Source: JADKIH01 sp031385005 (GTDB taxonomy: Bacteria > Bacteroidota > Bacteroidia > AKYH767-A > 2013-40CM-41-45). Taken from it: a stretch of DNA of 64,000 bases. Location of the stretch: positions 1-64,000 of the forward strand of contig JANNBB010000052.1 in assembly GCA_031385005.1 (NCBI GenBank). Reading direction: 5' to 3'. Each line of letters opens with the position of its first letter. Position 1 is the stretch's first letter. A program made the position numbers and the translations under genes. Of the stretch, positions 44,631 through 52,963 are shown in pieces. Below the pieces are notes generated by a model. That model saw only the letters and a list, made by a program, of their open reading frames with translations, made no database searches and had not been told where the DNA came from.

Positions 44631-44652
44631 TCGATTTGTTGAATAAATCGAC
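44630..44652. terminator. Hairpin after the flippase gene
   Basis: A perfect 8-bp stem (GTCGATTT ... AAATCGAC) with a 7-nt loop begins at the stop codon of the flippase gene. There is no strong U-run directly after it, so it may be a partial terminator or an mRNA processing site before dut. Confidence 0.4.
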
Positions 44653-44722
44653 GAAAACGCCTTCTTTCTTCACTTATTGGTAAGCGGAAATAAATCAAAC
44701 TGCTGATCAGTCAATAAAAAAC

Positions 44723-45157
44723 ATGAAACTCCGAATCATAAACAGTTCCTCTCATCAACTTCCGGCTTACGAGACGCCTTTTTCTGCAGGCATGGATTTG
44801 AGGGCGAATTTAAACCAGCCAATCAAACTTAAATCTCTCGAGCGTGCTTTGATTCCAACCGGTTTGTTTATCGAATTACCTGAAGGGTATGAAGCACAAA
44901 TTCGTCCTAGAAGCGGACTGGCTGCCAAGAAGGGTGTTACCGTATTAAATTCTCCCGGAACAATTGATTCGGACTACCGCGGTGAAATAAAAGTAATTTT
45001 AGTGAACCTCTCCACAGAAGATTTTGTCGTAGAAAACGGAGAACGCATAGCACAAATGGTAATCGCAAGCCATGAAAGAGTAGAGTGGCAAACTGTTTCT
45101 GAATTATCGGATTCGGAACGTGGCGCAGGCGGATTTGGTTCGACCGGAAAAAAATAA
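44723..45157 (+). CDS. dut: Deoxyuridine 5'-triphosphate nucleotidohydrolase
   Basis: A 144-residue trimeric dUTPase, hydrolysing dUTP to dUMP and PPi. All motifs are visible: SAGMDLRAN (1), RPRSGLAAKKGV (2), NSPGTIDSDYRGEIKV (3, catalytic Asp), NGERIAQMVIAS (4), and the Gly-rich GAGGFGSTG (5) at the C-terminus. Length is standard. It sits between the flippase and the nucleotidyltransferase genes. Confidence 0.97.
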   Translation: MKLRIINSSSHQLPAYETPFSAGMDLRANLNQPIKLKSLERALIPTGLFIELPEGYEAQIRPRSGLAAKKGVTVLNSPGTIDSDYRGEIKVILVNLSTEDFVVENGERIAQMVIASHERVEWQTVSELSDSERGAGGFGSTGKK

Positions 45158-45217
45158 GGAATACGATAGAAATGAATATTGAATTTTCTAAATAGAAAAA
45201 AAGTAAATTAAAGTTTT

Positions 45218-46219
45218 ATGAGAATTATTATCCCCATGGCCGGAATGGGAAAAAGAATGCGGCCACATACTTTAACTGTTCCGAAGCCATTGATTCCTGT
45301 CGCAGGCAAGCCAATTGTTCAGTGGCTTGTGGAAGACATCATCAAGGTCTGTAAAGATAAAGTAGAAGAAATTGCTTTTGTGGTTGGAGATTTTGGCAAG
45401 GACGTAGAAAATCAGCTCATAAAAATTGCCGAAAGCATGGGAGCCAAAGGTACCATTCATTATCAACACGAACCACTCGGAACGGCCCATGCAATATTAT
45501 GCGCCAAGGATGCGTTAAAAGGAAAGGTGATCGTCGCTTTTGCCGATACATTATTTCGTGCCGAGTTTTCTATTGATGAAACAAAAGACGGAGTCATCTG
45601 GGTAAATAAAATCGAAGACCCGCGAATGTTTGGTGTTGTAAAGGTTGATAGCAAAGGTGTCATTACCGATTTTGTTGAAAAGCCACAGACCTTTGTTTCG
45701 GATCTGGCTATCATCGGAATCTATTATTTCAAAGACGGCGAATACCTGAAGAATGAAATGCAATATCTGATCGACAACAACATCAAAGAAAAAGGGGAGT
45801 ACCAGCTTACCAATGCATTGGAAAACATGAAAGCTAAAGGAACATTGTTTGTTCCGGGAAAAGTCGATGAATGGCTGGATTGCGGAAATAAGGATGCTAC
45901 AGTTTATACAAACAAGCGTATTCTTGAGATCAAACAAAAAGAAATCAAAATACCTGTCGATCTGAAAAACACCAATTCGGTAATTGTACAACCCTGTCAC
46001 ATCGGGAAAAACGTAGAGATAAAAAATTCGGTGGTTGGACCACATGTATCGATTGGAGAAAATACCAAAATTGAAGGATCAGTAATAACGAACAGCATTA
46101 TCCAATCTAACTCTGTTATCCGCAACAGTGTTTTGGAAAACTCCATGATCGGCAATTATACAATTTATGAAAACAAACCGGAGCAACTTAGCTACGGCGA
46201 TTATTCAACCCATAATTAA
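45218..46219 (+). CDS. Sugar-1-phosphate nucleotidyltransferase
   Basis: A 333-residue protein. The N-terminal nucleotidyltransferase domain has the signature MRIIIPMAGMGKRMRPHTLT with VPKPLIPVAGKP (uridyl/thymidylyl transfer), metal-binding Asp in VIVAFADTLF, and the downstream VDEWLDCGNKDA. The C-terminal third is a left-handed beta helix (IGKNVEIKNSVVGPHVSIG, IEGSVITNSIIQS, etc.). It most likely makes an NDP-sugar (dTDP- or UDP-hexose) for envelope polysaccharides, in keeping with the adjacent flippase. The exact sugar is not determined. Confidence 0.88.
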   Translation: MRIIIPMAGMGKRMRPHTLTVPKPLIPVAGKPIVQWLVEDIIKVCKDKVEEIAFVVGDFGKDVENQLIKIAESMGAKGTIHYQHEPLGTAHAILCAKDALKGKVIVAFADTLFRAEFSIDETKDGVIWVNKIEDPRMFGVVKVDSKGVITDFVEKPQTFVSDLAIIGIYYFKDGEYLKNEMQYLIDNNIKEKGEYQLTNALENMKAKGTLFVPGKVDEWLDCGNKDATVYTNKRILEIKQKEIKIPVDLKNTNSVIVQPCHIGKNVEIKNSVVGPHVSIGENTKIEGSVITNSIIQSNSVIRNSVLENSMIGNYTIYENKPEQLSYGDYSTHN

Positions 46220-46243
46220 CAGCGCCCTCAACGTAAGGAATCA

Positions 46244-47986
46244 ATGAATAGATTATTAAGTTTTGTTTTACTCTTTACAGTTATTTTCGCCGGCTGTAAG
46301 AGCACAGAAAAAACATCAGCGGCAAAAAAAGTTAATGCTGCTTCTTCCACCATGACGGACGTTCAGCGTGCGGAGGTGACGAATATTTTTTTCAATGCAT
46401 CCAAAGAAAAAATTCTCGGCAACCTCGACAATGCCGCGACGATTTATTCAGAGGTAATCCGAAGAGATCCAAACAATGCCGCATCCATGTATGAGCTGGC
46501 CAACATCTATGCCGATCAGAAAAAATTTGCCGATGCATTGTTCTTCAGCAAGAGTGCCTATAACATCGACAAGAAAAACACCTGGTATGCATTAATTTAT
46601 TCTGACATCCTTCAAAAGAACAAACGATTCGGCGAAGCTGCGACTGTTCTGCAAAAACTCGTGCAGGATTATCCAAACAATTCTGATTTTTATTATGAAT
46701 GGGCCAATGCGCTCATCTTCGATGAAAAAATTGCTGATGCAGTTAAAGTGTATGATAAACTCGAACAACAAATTGGCATCACGAGTGACGTAAGTATTCG
46801 CAAAGCCCGACTTTATCAGCGAATGAAAAAAAATGATAAAGCGATTGAAGAGCTAAAAAAATTAATAGCCAACGATCCGCGCGATCCGCAATCGTATGGA
46901 ATGCTTGCTGAAGTTTATCAGGCAATGGGCGAAAAGGAAAAAGCACTCGAAACGTACAATATGATTTTAAAGGTCGACCCTGAAAATCCATACGTTCATC
47001 TCTCTCTCGCGGATTACTACAGAAATATAGGAGAAAAAGATAAGTCAGTTGAAGAATTGAAGAAAGCTTTCCTGAATAAAGAGCTGGATATCGAAACGAA
47101 AATCAGCATCCTCTCATCTTATTATGCATTGATCAGCATTCACCCCGAACTCAAAGAACAGGCATTGGAGATCAGTCAGCTCCTTATTACCTCACACCCT
47201 AACGAACCGCGAGCACATGCCGTTTATGGCGACTTCCTGAATCAGGATAAAAAATATCCGGAAGCACGTGCATCATACAAGAAAGCCAGAGAACTCGGAT
47301 CCAACGATTTTTCTGTCATCAGTCAGGTACTTTTTATAGATGCACAACTTCTAATGTGGGATTCGCTTATGAAAGACAGTCAGGAAGCAATTTCTTTATT
47401 CCCTGATCAGCCAACCAGCTATTTCTTTAACGGTATGGCAAACATTCAAAAAAAGAATTATAGCGAAGCTGTCATTTCATTGAACTCCGGAGTTAAAATG
47501 GTTGTCGACAATAAAAATCTCGAAGCTCAATTTTATACCAGTCTGGGTGATGCTTATAATGAGTTAAAGAATTATCCAAAGAGTGATGAGAATTATGAAA
47601 AAGCATTGGCATTGGATCCTAAAAATCCCAATGTGCTGAACAACTATGCCTATTATCTTTCAGTTCGCGTCGAACAACTCGACAAAGCAGAAAGAATGTC
47701 GCGCGAGTCAAATGAGTTGGAGCCAAAGCAAGCATCTTATCAGGACACCTATGGATGGATCATGTATAAACAAAACAAATTTGACGACGCTAAGTTATGG
47801 ATAGAAAAATCGTTGTCGAATGATGCTGATAGCAGTGCAACTGTTTTGGAGCACTACGGAGATGTGTTGTTTAAAATTGGCGACACTACTCGTGCAATCG
47901 AATTCTGGCTGAAAGCAAAAAGCAAAGGTGATGGCGCTTCAGATTTTCTGGACAGAAAAATTTTGGAGAAGAAAATATTTGAATAA
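46244..47986 (+). CDS. TPR-repeat lipoprotein
   Basis: A 580-residue protein with a lipobox (LLFTVIFAGCKSTEK, Cys18), so it should be a membrane lipoprotein facing the periplasm. About ten TPR motifs of 34 residues follow (e.g. NLDNAATIYSEVIRRDPNNA, NYPKSDENYEKALALDPKNP, KFDDAKLWIEKSLSND). It is a scaffold of unknown partner, located in a block whose order (nucleotidyltransferase-TPR-DUF4292-EnvC-like) recurs in Bacteroidota. The gap to the DUF4292 gene is 98 bp. Confidence 0.88.
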   Translation: MNRLLSFVLLFTVIFAGCKSTEKTSAAKKVNAASSTMTDVQRAEVTNIFFNASKEKILGNLDNAATIYSEVIRRDPNNAASMYELANIYADQKKFADALFFSKSAYNIDKKNTWYALIYSDILQKNKRFGEAATVLQKLVQDYPNNSDFYYEWANALIFDEKIADAVKVYDKLEQQIGITSDVSIRKARLYQRMKKNDKAIEELKKLIANDPRDPQSYGMLAEVYQAMGEKEKALETYNMILKVDPENPYVHLSLADYYRNIGEKDKSVEELKKAFLNKELDIETKISILSSYYALISIHPELKEQALEISQLLITSHPNEPRAHAVYGDFLNQDKKYPEARASYKKARELGSNDFSVISQVLFIDAQLLMWDSLMKDSQEAISLFPDQPTSYFFNGMANIQKKNYSEAVISLNSGVKMVVDNKNLEAQFYTSLGDAYNELKNYPKSDENYEKALALDPKNPNVLNNYAYYLSVRVEQLDKAERMSRESNELEPKQASYQDTYGWIMYKQNKFDDAKLWIEKSLSNDADSSATVLEHYGDVLFKIGDTTRAIEFWLKAKSKGDGASDFLDRKILEKKIFE

Positions 47987-48084
47987 ATATTATTTTTTTC
48001 GTTTTACTAAAATGTGTTGTCAACTTGAATAATATAAATTGAGTTTCAAGATCTGACATACATGAAACCAAACAAGATCTTTTA

Positions 48085-48903
48085 ATGAAATTAAACCCGG
48101 GCTTATTTATTGTTATTGCTGTTTCTTTTTTTCTGTCGTGTAAAACGACACGCAAAGTGGTTGAGACGCCGTCTGCATCATTGAAAATAAAGGGGGAAGA
48201 AGTGATTCAGGTATATGATAGCATGATGTTGAAGCAATTTTCTTACAACTACCTTTCTGCGAAAGCCAATGTTTCTTATACGGACAAGTCAGGGGAGACG
48301 AATGATTTCGATATTAACCTGCGATTGAAACGCGACAGTTCTATCTGGATTTCAATTACGCCTTTGCTGGGAATTGAAGTGGCGCGTATACTTATAAGCC
48401 ACGACAGCGTAAGGGTACTGGACAGACTGCACAAGAAATATTTAAAAAAAGATTACAAATATTTCGAGGAACTTTTAAATACGAATGTAAATTTCGATAT
48501 GATACAATCTGTAATAGTCGGAAACTATTTTCAATATATGGAGAAGGAAAAACTTCGCTCATTATATGAAGAAGAACCTTACATTATTTTAAGTACACTT
48601 AATAAACGTCAGGCAAGAAGAGCATCTGAAGAAAAGGATCCGAACAAACCGGTGGTTCAGGATTTCTGGATTGATGGAAATTACAGAATTGCCAAGTCAA
48701 GAATCAGCGATGAAAAAAAAGATCGCTGGGTGGAGGCGACTTATTCGAATTTCACGGATGTAAGTGGTTTTTTATTTCCGAATAATTTTGTTGTTACGGT
48801 TGCCGCATCAACTCCTACTATCATAAAAGTCAAATACACGAAAATTGTCAGTGAAGATACACTGGCAATGCCTTTTACTGTACCGGAGAAGTACGAGGAA
48901 TAA
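48085..48903 (+). CDS. DUF4292 lipoprotein
   Basis: A 272-residue lipoprotein: lipobox Cys near residue 20 (VSFFLSCKTTRK). The mature part is beta-rich with the DUF4292 pattern (YLSAKANVSYTDKSGETND, INLRLKRDSSIWISITPLLG, VRVLDRLHKKYLKKDYKY) and resembles LolA/LolB-type half barrels in outline. DUF4292 is largely specific to Bacteroidota; outer-membrane lipoprotein or lipid handling is inferred, not shown. It is normally followed by an EnvC-like gene; here two small genes have been inserted between them. Confidence 0.85.
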   Translation: MKLNPGLFIVIAVSFFLSCKTTRKVVETPSASLKIKGEEVIQVYDSMMLKQFSYNYLSAKANVSYTDKSGETNDFDINLRLKRDSSIWISITPLLGIEVARILISHDSVRVLDRLHKKYLKKDYKYFEELLNTNVNFDMIQSVIVGNYFQYMEKEKLRSLYEEEPYIILSTLNKRQARRASEEKDPNKPVVQDFWIDGNYRIAKSRISDEKKDRWVEATYSNFTDVSGFLFPNNFVVTVAASTPTIIKVKYTKIVSEDTLAMPFTVPEKYEE

Positions 48904-49105
48904 TTATTTATTAAATGGAATGCATTTTTCCAAAACACTGATTGAACAATAAGTAGTAATAAAGATCATTCGCATTTTCTTAGTAAGTATTAAATTCAGG
49001 ATTTTGATTCAAGTGTTAAATATTGCTTGACCATCAACTATTTCCCCTTAAAAATATACTAAACATACATCGACTTCGTTTAGAAGAATTACCAATTCGG
49101 TTTCT

Positions 49106-49459
49106 ATGGTGTCTTTGCAGACCAATGTTTTATTCGTTGTACTGTTAACAAATACATATACGAATAGCCAGACTACTGATGAGAACCGGTATGCCGATGA
49201 AAAAGTAAATAATTACAAATTTATTCTGGAAGTGCCGGTTCAAGCTTGTGACATACTTGGAAACGAAATTGATACAGTTGCATTACAAGTCGCTGAGCCC
49301 GAATCTGTATTTACTGTTGTCGGTTGCAAAGAAACGGACACTCTCATCATTCGTTTTTGGAAATGGAAAACGAAACCTGAATTAAATTACGCTCTTTGTT
49401 ATGCCGACACATTGGGATGTAAAAGAAAATATTTTCAAAAGAAAACTCCTCCTCAATGA
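49106..49459 (+). CDS. Small hypothetical protein, probably secreted
   Basis: A 117-residue protein whose N-terminus (MVSLQTNVLFVVLLTNTYT) is a weak signal peptide or membrane anchor. A polar middle (ENRYADEKVNNYKF) precedes a beta-rich C-terminal part with three Cys (VQACDILGNEID, VFTVVGCKETDTL, YADTLGCKRKYFQ). No family known. It and the convergent DUF937 gene interrupt the DUF4292-EnvC spacing. Its last codons are part of the hairpin at 49446-49470. Confidence 0.5.
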   Translation: MVSLQTNVLFVVLLTNTYTNSQTTDENRYADEKVNNYKFILEVPVQACDILGNEIDTVALQVAEPESVFTVVGCKETDTLIIRFWKWKTKPELNYALCYADTLGCKRKYFQKKTPPQ

Positions 49460-49470
49460 TTGAGGAGGAG
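49446..49470. terminator. Perfect hairpin overlapping the stop of the 49106 gene
   Basis: CTCCTCCTCAAT / ATTGAGGAGGAG is a 12-bp perfect inverted repeat with one central G. Read on the minus strand it is followed by TTTTCTTTT, a U-tract, so it fits a terminator for the DUF937 gene; it spans the last codons and stop of the convergent plus-strand gene. Confidence 0.7.
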
Positions 49471-49501
49471 CAGGAATAAAAAAATACAGATTCGTTAAAA
49501 A

Positions 49502-49948
49502 TTATTTTTTCGAACCGAAAATTTTTGAAAGTCCGGATAAAATTCCGGTAGCTTTACCGCCACCCAAAGCGCCCATGATTCCTTTTAAATCGAAACTGCT
49601 GTCGTTTGGATCATTTGTCTTACTCGCGAATTTTGTCATCACAATAGGAATAAGTTTTTGAACGATACCACCTGCCTGTGATTCGTTGATGCCAAACTTG
49701 CTCATAAGCTCTTTTGTGACATTGCTGCTAATGCCATTTACCAGGGGATTGTTTTGAACGTTATTGTCTTTTAACAAGCTTGTTAATTGTGATGCACCAC
49801 CGCTTGAAATGGTTTTTTTCAATTGATCCATTATAGCTGTTGCGGCAGTAGTGATAGCCGCATCATTTTGCTGATTTGGAATTGCAGGGTTGTTAATAAT
49901 CGCCTCGCCGGCATTCTCTTTTACGAGTTTAAGAAGTTGGTCAAACAT
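49502..49948 (-). CDS. DUF937 domain protein
   Basis: A 148-residue protein with the DUF937 (YidB-like) pattern: a helical N-terminal half (MFDQLLKLVKENAGEAIINN) and a helical domain (VTKELMSKFGINESQAGGIV, IMTKF-type and LKGIMGALGGG). The C-terminus is glycine-rich with a basic end (LSGLSKIFGSKK). It probably forms a small soluble helical oligomer; function unknown. It is convergent with the 49106 gene and terminated by the hairpin above. Confidence 0.85.
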   Translation of the reverse strand: MFDQLLKLVKENAGEAIINNPAIPNQQNDAAITTAATAIMDQLKKTISSGGASQLTSLLKDNNVQNNPLVNGISSNVTKELMSKFGINESQAGGIVQKLIPIVMTKFASKTNDPNDSSFDLKGIMGALGGGKATGILSGLSKIFGSKK

Positions 49949-50181
49949 AATCTGTTTTTTAAGTTAAATTTAAATGTTAAGGACTATTTAGTTGTTTTTT
50001 GATATTGTTATTACATCAAAAGTAACAAGACTAAATCAATCATCAAAGGTTAATTTTTTGATTTCCGGTTAAAAAATCGACTTGGGAATTCCAATTATTG
50101 CTAATTTTATGCATTAAATGCAAACATTCTTACGTTTTCTTACGTTCAAAATAGTTCTTGATTATACTACAATCTCTTCCT

Positions 50182-51480
50182 ATGAAAACCTGCTTTAGGC
50201 AGCTTAGTTTTATTCAAATTGCAACACGTTTAAAGTGGATTTTGATGTTATTCGTCATATTATTGGTATGCCAACCTGCTTTTTCGCAATCTAAAAAGGA
50301 ACTTGAGAAAAAGAAAGAACTCATTCAAAAGGACATCGATTACACCAATCAATTACTCAGTCAAACGAAAAAGAGTAAATCTAATTCCCTTGTTCAACTG
50401 GTTACCTTAAATAAAAAAATTACTTACCGGAGTGAGTTAATCGGAACAATCAATTCCCAGCTACATGTAGTGGAGAAGGAAATCGGAAATGTATCGATGA
50501 ATATTGATTCCTTGAACAAACGATTGAGCGATTTGAAGCAAGAATATGCGACCATGTTGTTTTATGCATACAGAAATCAAAACGCATATTCTAAATTGAT
50601 GTTTATCTTTTCTGCCGATGGTTTTAATCAGGCCTATAAGCGTATGCTCTATTTAAGGGAGCTGAGCAATTACCGTTTACGTCAGCGCGATTTAATTGTG
50701 CAGTTCCAGGATTCCTTAAATGGAAAGAAACATAAACTGCAGGATGTAAAAACGGATAAAAAAGTACTGCTCACTTCTCAGGAAAGACAGATACGTGAGC
50801 TTGGGAAAGAGAAGAAAGAACAAGTTGAAATGTTGAATACGCTTGCATCGCGAGAAAAGAAATTAAGAGGAGATTTAAAAGAAAAGCAAAAGAAACAACA
50901 ACAGCTTTCTTCCAAAATTGAAGAGATTATTAAAAAAGAAATTGCAGCGGCTCGTATTGCTGCGAAAAAGAAATCTGCTTCTTCAGCAACGGCTAGTAAG
51001 TCAACAAAAAAATTAGATAATACAAACTCTTCAATATTATCCAATACGCCGGAGGCATTAAAACTCAGCAACGACTTTGAAAATAACAAAGGACGACTTC
51101 CGTGGCCGGTGGAAAAAGGAATCATCAGCAGTTCTTTCGGTCGTCATTCACATCCCTTGTGGAAAGATGTTGTTATCAATAATAATGGTGTCGATATTAA
51201 TTCAACAAAGGGCGCTAAAGCCACGGCCGTTTTTGACGGAAAAGTAATCTATGTCTTTATGGTCGTAGATAAATATGCAGTGCTTGTTCAACACGGTGAA
51301 TATTTCACACTCTATTCTAATCTCGAAAAGGTATTTGTCAAGGTCGAAGATAAGGTAATGACGAAGCAGCCAATTGGTGTTGTTCAGACAAATGAAGATG
51401 ACGGAAAAACGGAATTACACCTTGAAATCTGGAGAGGAAGTAATAAAATGGATCCTGAAGCTTGGATTGCCTCGCGTTAA
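50182..51480 (+). CDS. EnvC-like amidase activator with degenerate LytM domain
   Basis: The ATG at 50182 (MKTCFRQLSFIQIATRL) is preferred to the TTG at 50158; 432 residues. Signal/anchor at residues ~20-38; long coiled coils from about 40 to 270 (KKELEKKKELIQKDIDY; KEKQKKQQQLSSKIEEII), then a LytM/M23 domain at the end. Catalytic residues are degenerate: the first ligand position is Asn instead of His (INNNGVDINS), while LVQHGEYFTLYSNL and LHLEIWRG keep one His each. This is the EnvC arrangement: a non-enzymatic activator of cell-division amidases. Located in the conserved block upstream of tatA. Confidence 0.88.
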   Translation: MKTCFRQLSFIQIATRLKWILMLFVILLVCQPAFSQSKKELEKKKELIQKDIDYTNQLLSQTKKSKSNSLVQLVTLNKKITYRSELIGTINSQLHVVEKEIGNVSMNIDSLNKRLSDLKQEYATMLFYAYRNQNAYSKLMFIFSADGFNQAYKRMLYLRELSNYRLRQRDLIVQFQDSLNGKKHKLQDVKTDKKVLLTSQERQIRELGKEKKEQVEMLNTLASREKKLRGDLKEKQKKQQQLSSKIEEIIKKEIAAARIAAKKKSASSATASKSTKKLDNTNSSILSNTPEALKLSNDFENNKGRLPWPVEKGIISSSFGRHSHPLWKDVVINNNGVDINSTKGAKATAVFDGKVIYVFMVVDKYAVLVQHGEYFTLYSNLEKVFVKVEDKVMTKQPIGVVQTNEDDGKTELHLEIWRGSNKMDPEAWIASR

Positions 51481-51572
51481 AATGGAGCAGAAACGCTTAA
51501 TTTTATCTGAATTACTGACAGAATGAAAACGCCGATGGGAACTATCTCCTTTATTGCTTCCCTAAATTTTTG

Positions 51573-51598
51573 TACATTTGACAAGGTTAAGTTAACCT
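51573..51598 (+). promoter_or_regulatory. tatA promoter -7 box and operator-like palindrome
   Basis: TACATTTG (51573-51580) is a perfect TAnnTTTG. A palindrome AGGTTAA-G-TTAACCT (51584-51598) starts 3 bp later. A TTG at 51554 could serve as -33. The tatA ATG is at 51615. Binding of a regulator across the start site is possible but no regulator is identified. Confidence 0.5.
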
Positions 51599-51614
51599 AT
51601 AAAACCTATACAAG

Positions 51615-51812
51615 ATGATCAGTTCCATATTACTAGGTTTCCTCGGCGGAATGGGCGGCGGTGAAATATTTCTGTTACTCGTTGTTATCCTTCTACTTTT
51701 TGGAGCGAAAAGGATTCCTGATCTCGCCAGAGGACTCGGGAAGGGCATTAAAGAATTTAAAGATGCGCGGAACGGCGTGGATTCTAAAGATGATGACAAG
51801 AAGGATAAGTAA
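51615..51812 (+). CDS. tatA: Sec-independent translocase protein TatA
   Basis: A 65-residue TatA: one N-terminal TM helix (EIFLLLVVILLLFGAKRIPD) with the conserved FGxxKxPD hinge, then an amphipathic helix (LARGLGKGIKEFKDARNG) and an acidic/Lys tail. It forms the pore of the twin-arginine system, which would export the Tat-leader pirin at 3449-4426. No tatB/tatC is visible next to it. The promoter is called separately. Confidence 0.95.
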   Translation: MISSILLGFLGGMGGGEIFLLLVVILLLFGAKRIPDLARGLGKGIKEFKDARNGVDSKDDDKKDK

Positions 51813-51858
51813 CAGATTCGTTATTAATTCGGGCTTCATAGCTTTTTGTTTTTAGTTG

Positions 51859-52119
51859 TTATTTAGAGGATCTTATTCTTTCTATCATTTCAAAAGGGAT
51901 CGTTTCAGAAGATGAAATAAGTGCAGCGTGATCTCTGTTATTAATAGCATCCAGATATTTTTTTCCTTTCTGTACACTCAGAAAAAATACTTCTGTCAAT
52001 GGAATTCCATTCGAACGCGCTTCCATATCAATATATAACCAGCCAACCTTTCGTTTTTGATTCTTCAAATACAAAGTGGCGATCTTAAAGAGGTGAGGTG
52101 TGATTTCATCTAAACCCAT
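51859..52119 (-). CDS. Hypothetical protein, 86 aa
   Basis: The ATG at 52119 (MGLDEITPHLFKIATLYLKN) is preferred to the more distant codon at 52194, because it gives a short 14-nt overlap with the upstream gene, typical of coupled genes. A basic mixed alpha/beta protein (QKRKVGWLYIDMEARSNGI, TEVFFLSVQKGKKYLDAI). No family known. Reads as a unit with the 52106 gene. Confidence 0.55.
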   Translation of the reverse strand: MGLDEITPHLFKIATLYLKNQKRKVGWLYIDMEARSNGIPLTEVFFLSVQKGKKYLDAINNRDHAALISSSETIPFEMIERIRSSK

Positions 52120-52432
52120 AGGACGGTGTGATTGCGTTTTTGAAAAAGTTGCATATTGAGGTTGCCAGGCTTTCTTCGATGATACCCTCTGCATGAATAC
52201 TTTTTTTATTATTAATGATTGCTGTTATTTCTACTCGTGTATTATTTTTATCGACACTGATAATTTCTAAAACAAATTGTCGCTGCTTTTTAAACCATGT
52301 TGCTTTTCTATAGGCAACGATTGTCGGATTTGAAGTCGGCATCATTTGCACAATGAAACCCTGCTTGACAAGCATTTTCTTTAAGTCTTTGATGACACTG
52401 GACATATCATGTCCGAGCAGCGTTGTTTCCAT
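52106..52432 (-). CDS. Hypothetical protein, 108 aa
   Basis: Starts METTLLGHDMSSVIKDLKKM. It contains a strand-rich stretch (TIVAYRKATWFKKQRQFVL, NTRVEITAIINNKKSIHAEG) that looks like a small DUF-type SRPBCC or lipid-binding fold, but no family is certain. The stop lies inside the next gene's start region (14-nt overlap). It is transcribed against tatA and mltD-like genes. Confidence 0.55.
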   Translation of the reverse strand: METTLLGHDMSSVIKDLKKMLVKQGFIVQMMPTSNPTIVAYRKATWFKKQRQFVLEIISVDKNNTRVEITAIINNKKSIHAEGIIEESLATSICNFFKNAITPSYGFR

Positions 52433-52963
52433 TTTGACGCGGTTTAAATTTTTAGAGCAGCTTTTATTGGCGACTCTTTTTCGTTAAGGCTGACGAGAGA
52501 TTGCTATAAATAAATACAGCAGGGTTAATTAGACATAGGCAAAGTACCTCCAAAACCCTGTTTTGTCCATTTATTTAGGTTAAAGAGCATGTGGGTTATA
52601 TGGAACAGGGTATTTAGGTGGTGGATGGATTATTTTTAGAGAAAAAAAGGGGTTCTTTCGGAAAATGCATAGATCGGAAAATGTATAGAATATAGTGAAC
52701 TAAGAAAATCACCATCTATTATTCAATTAAATTTGAAAAGTATTTCTGACCATTCAACAATTCCGGAAAAACAGAAGTTAAAAAATCAAACCAAAAGGGC
52801 AGATAGTGCGTTTTTATTCAAAATTTGTAAGAAATCGACCTCTTTTTCATATATTCATCAGCTTTTCACCGTATATTTAGGCAAATTCTTTGGATACTCA
52901 TATCTTCGCAATCCCTAACCCGAATTTATGTAAAATTGACCAATTTCGTATAACAGAAACAAA
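52433..52963. other. 530-bp gap before the lytic transglycosylase
   Basis: No convincing gene (a 61-codon frame at 52733 is rejected). A short direct repeat, CGGAAAATGCATAGAT (52659-52674) then CGGAAAATGTATAGAA (52675-52690), is present; its role is unknown. The promoter for 52964 probably lies in the last 100 bp but no good consensus box was found. Confidence 0.45.

Noticed and set aside
51859..52432. One frameshifted gene split into two.
   Set aside because: With start at 52119 the two frames overlap by just 14 nt, a normal arrangement for coupled genes; nothing shows that they form one protein.
52733..52918. A 61-codon plus-strand frame upstream of the transglycosylase.
   Set aside because: Low-complexity AT-rich DNA, TTG start, no recognisable features.
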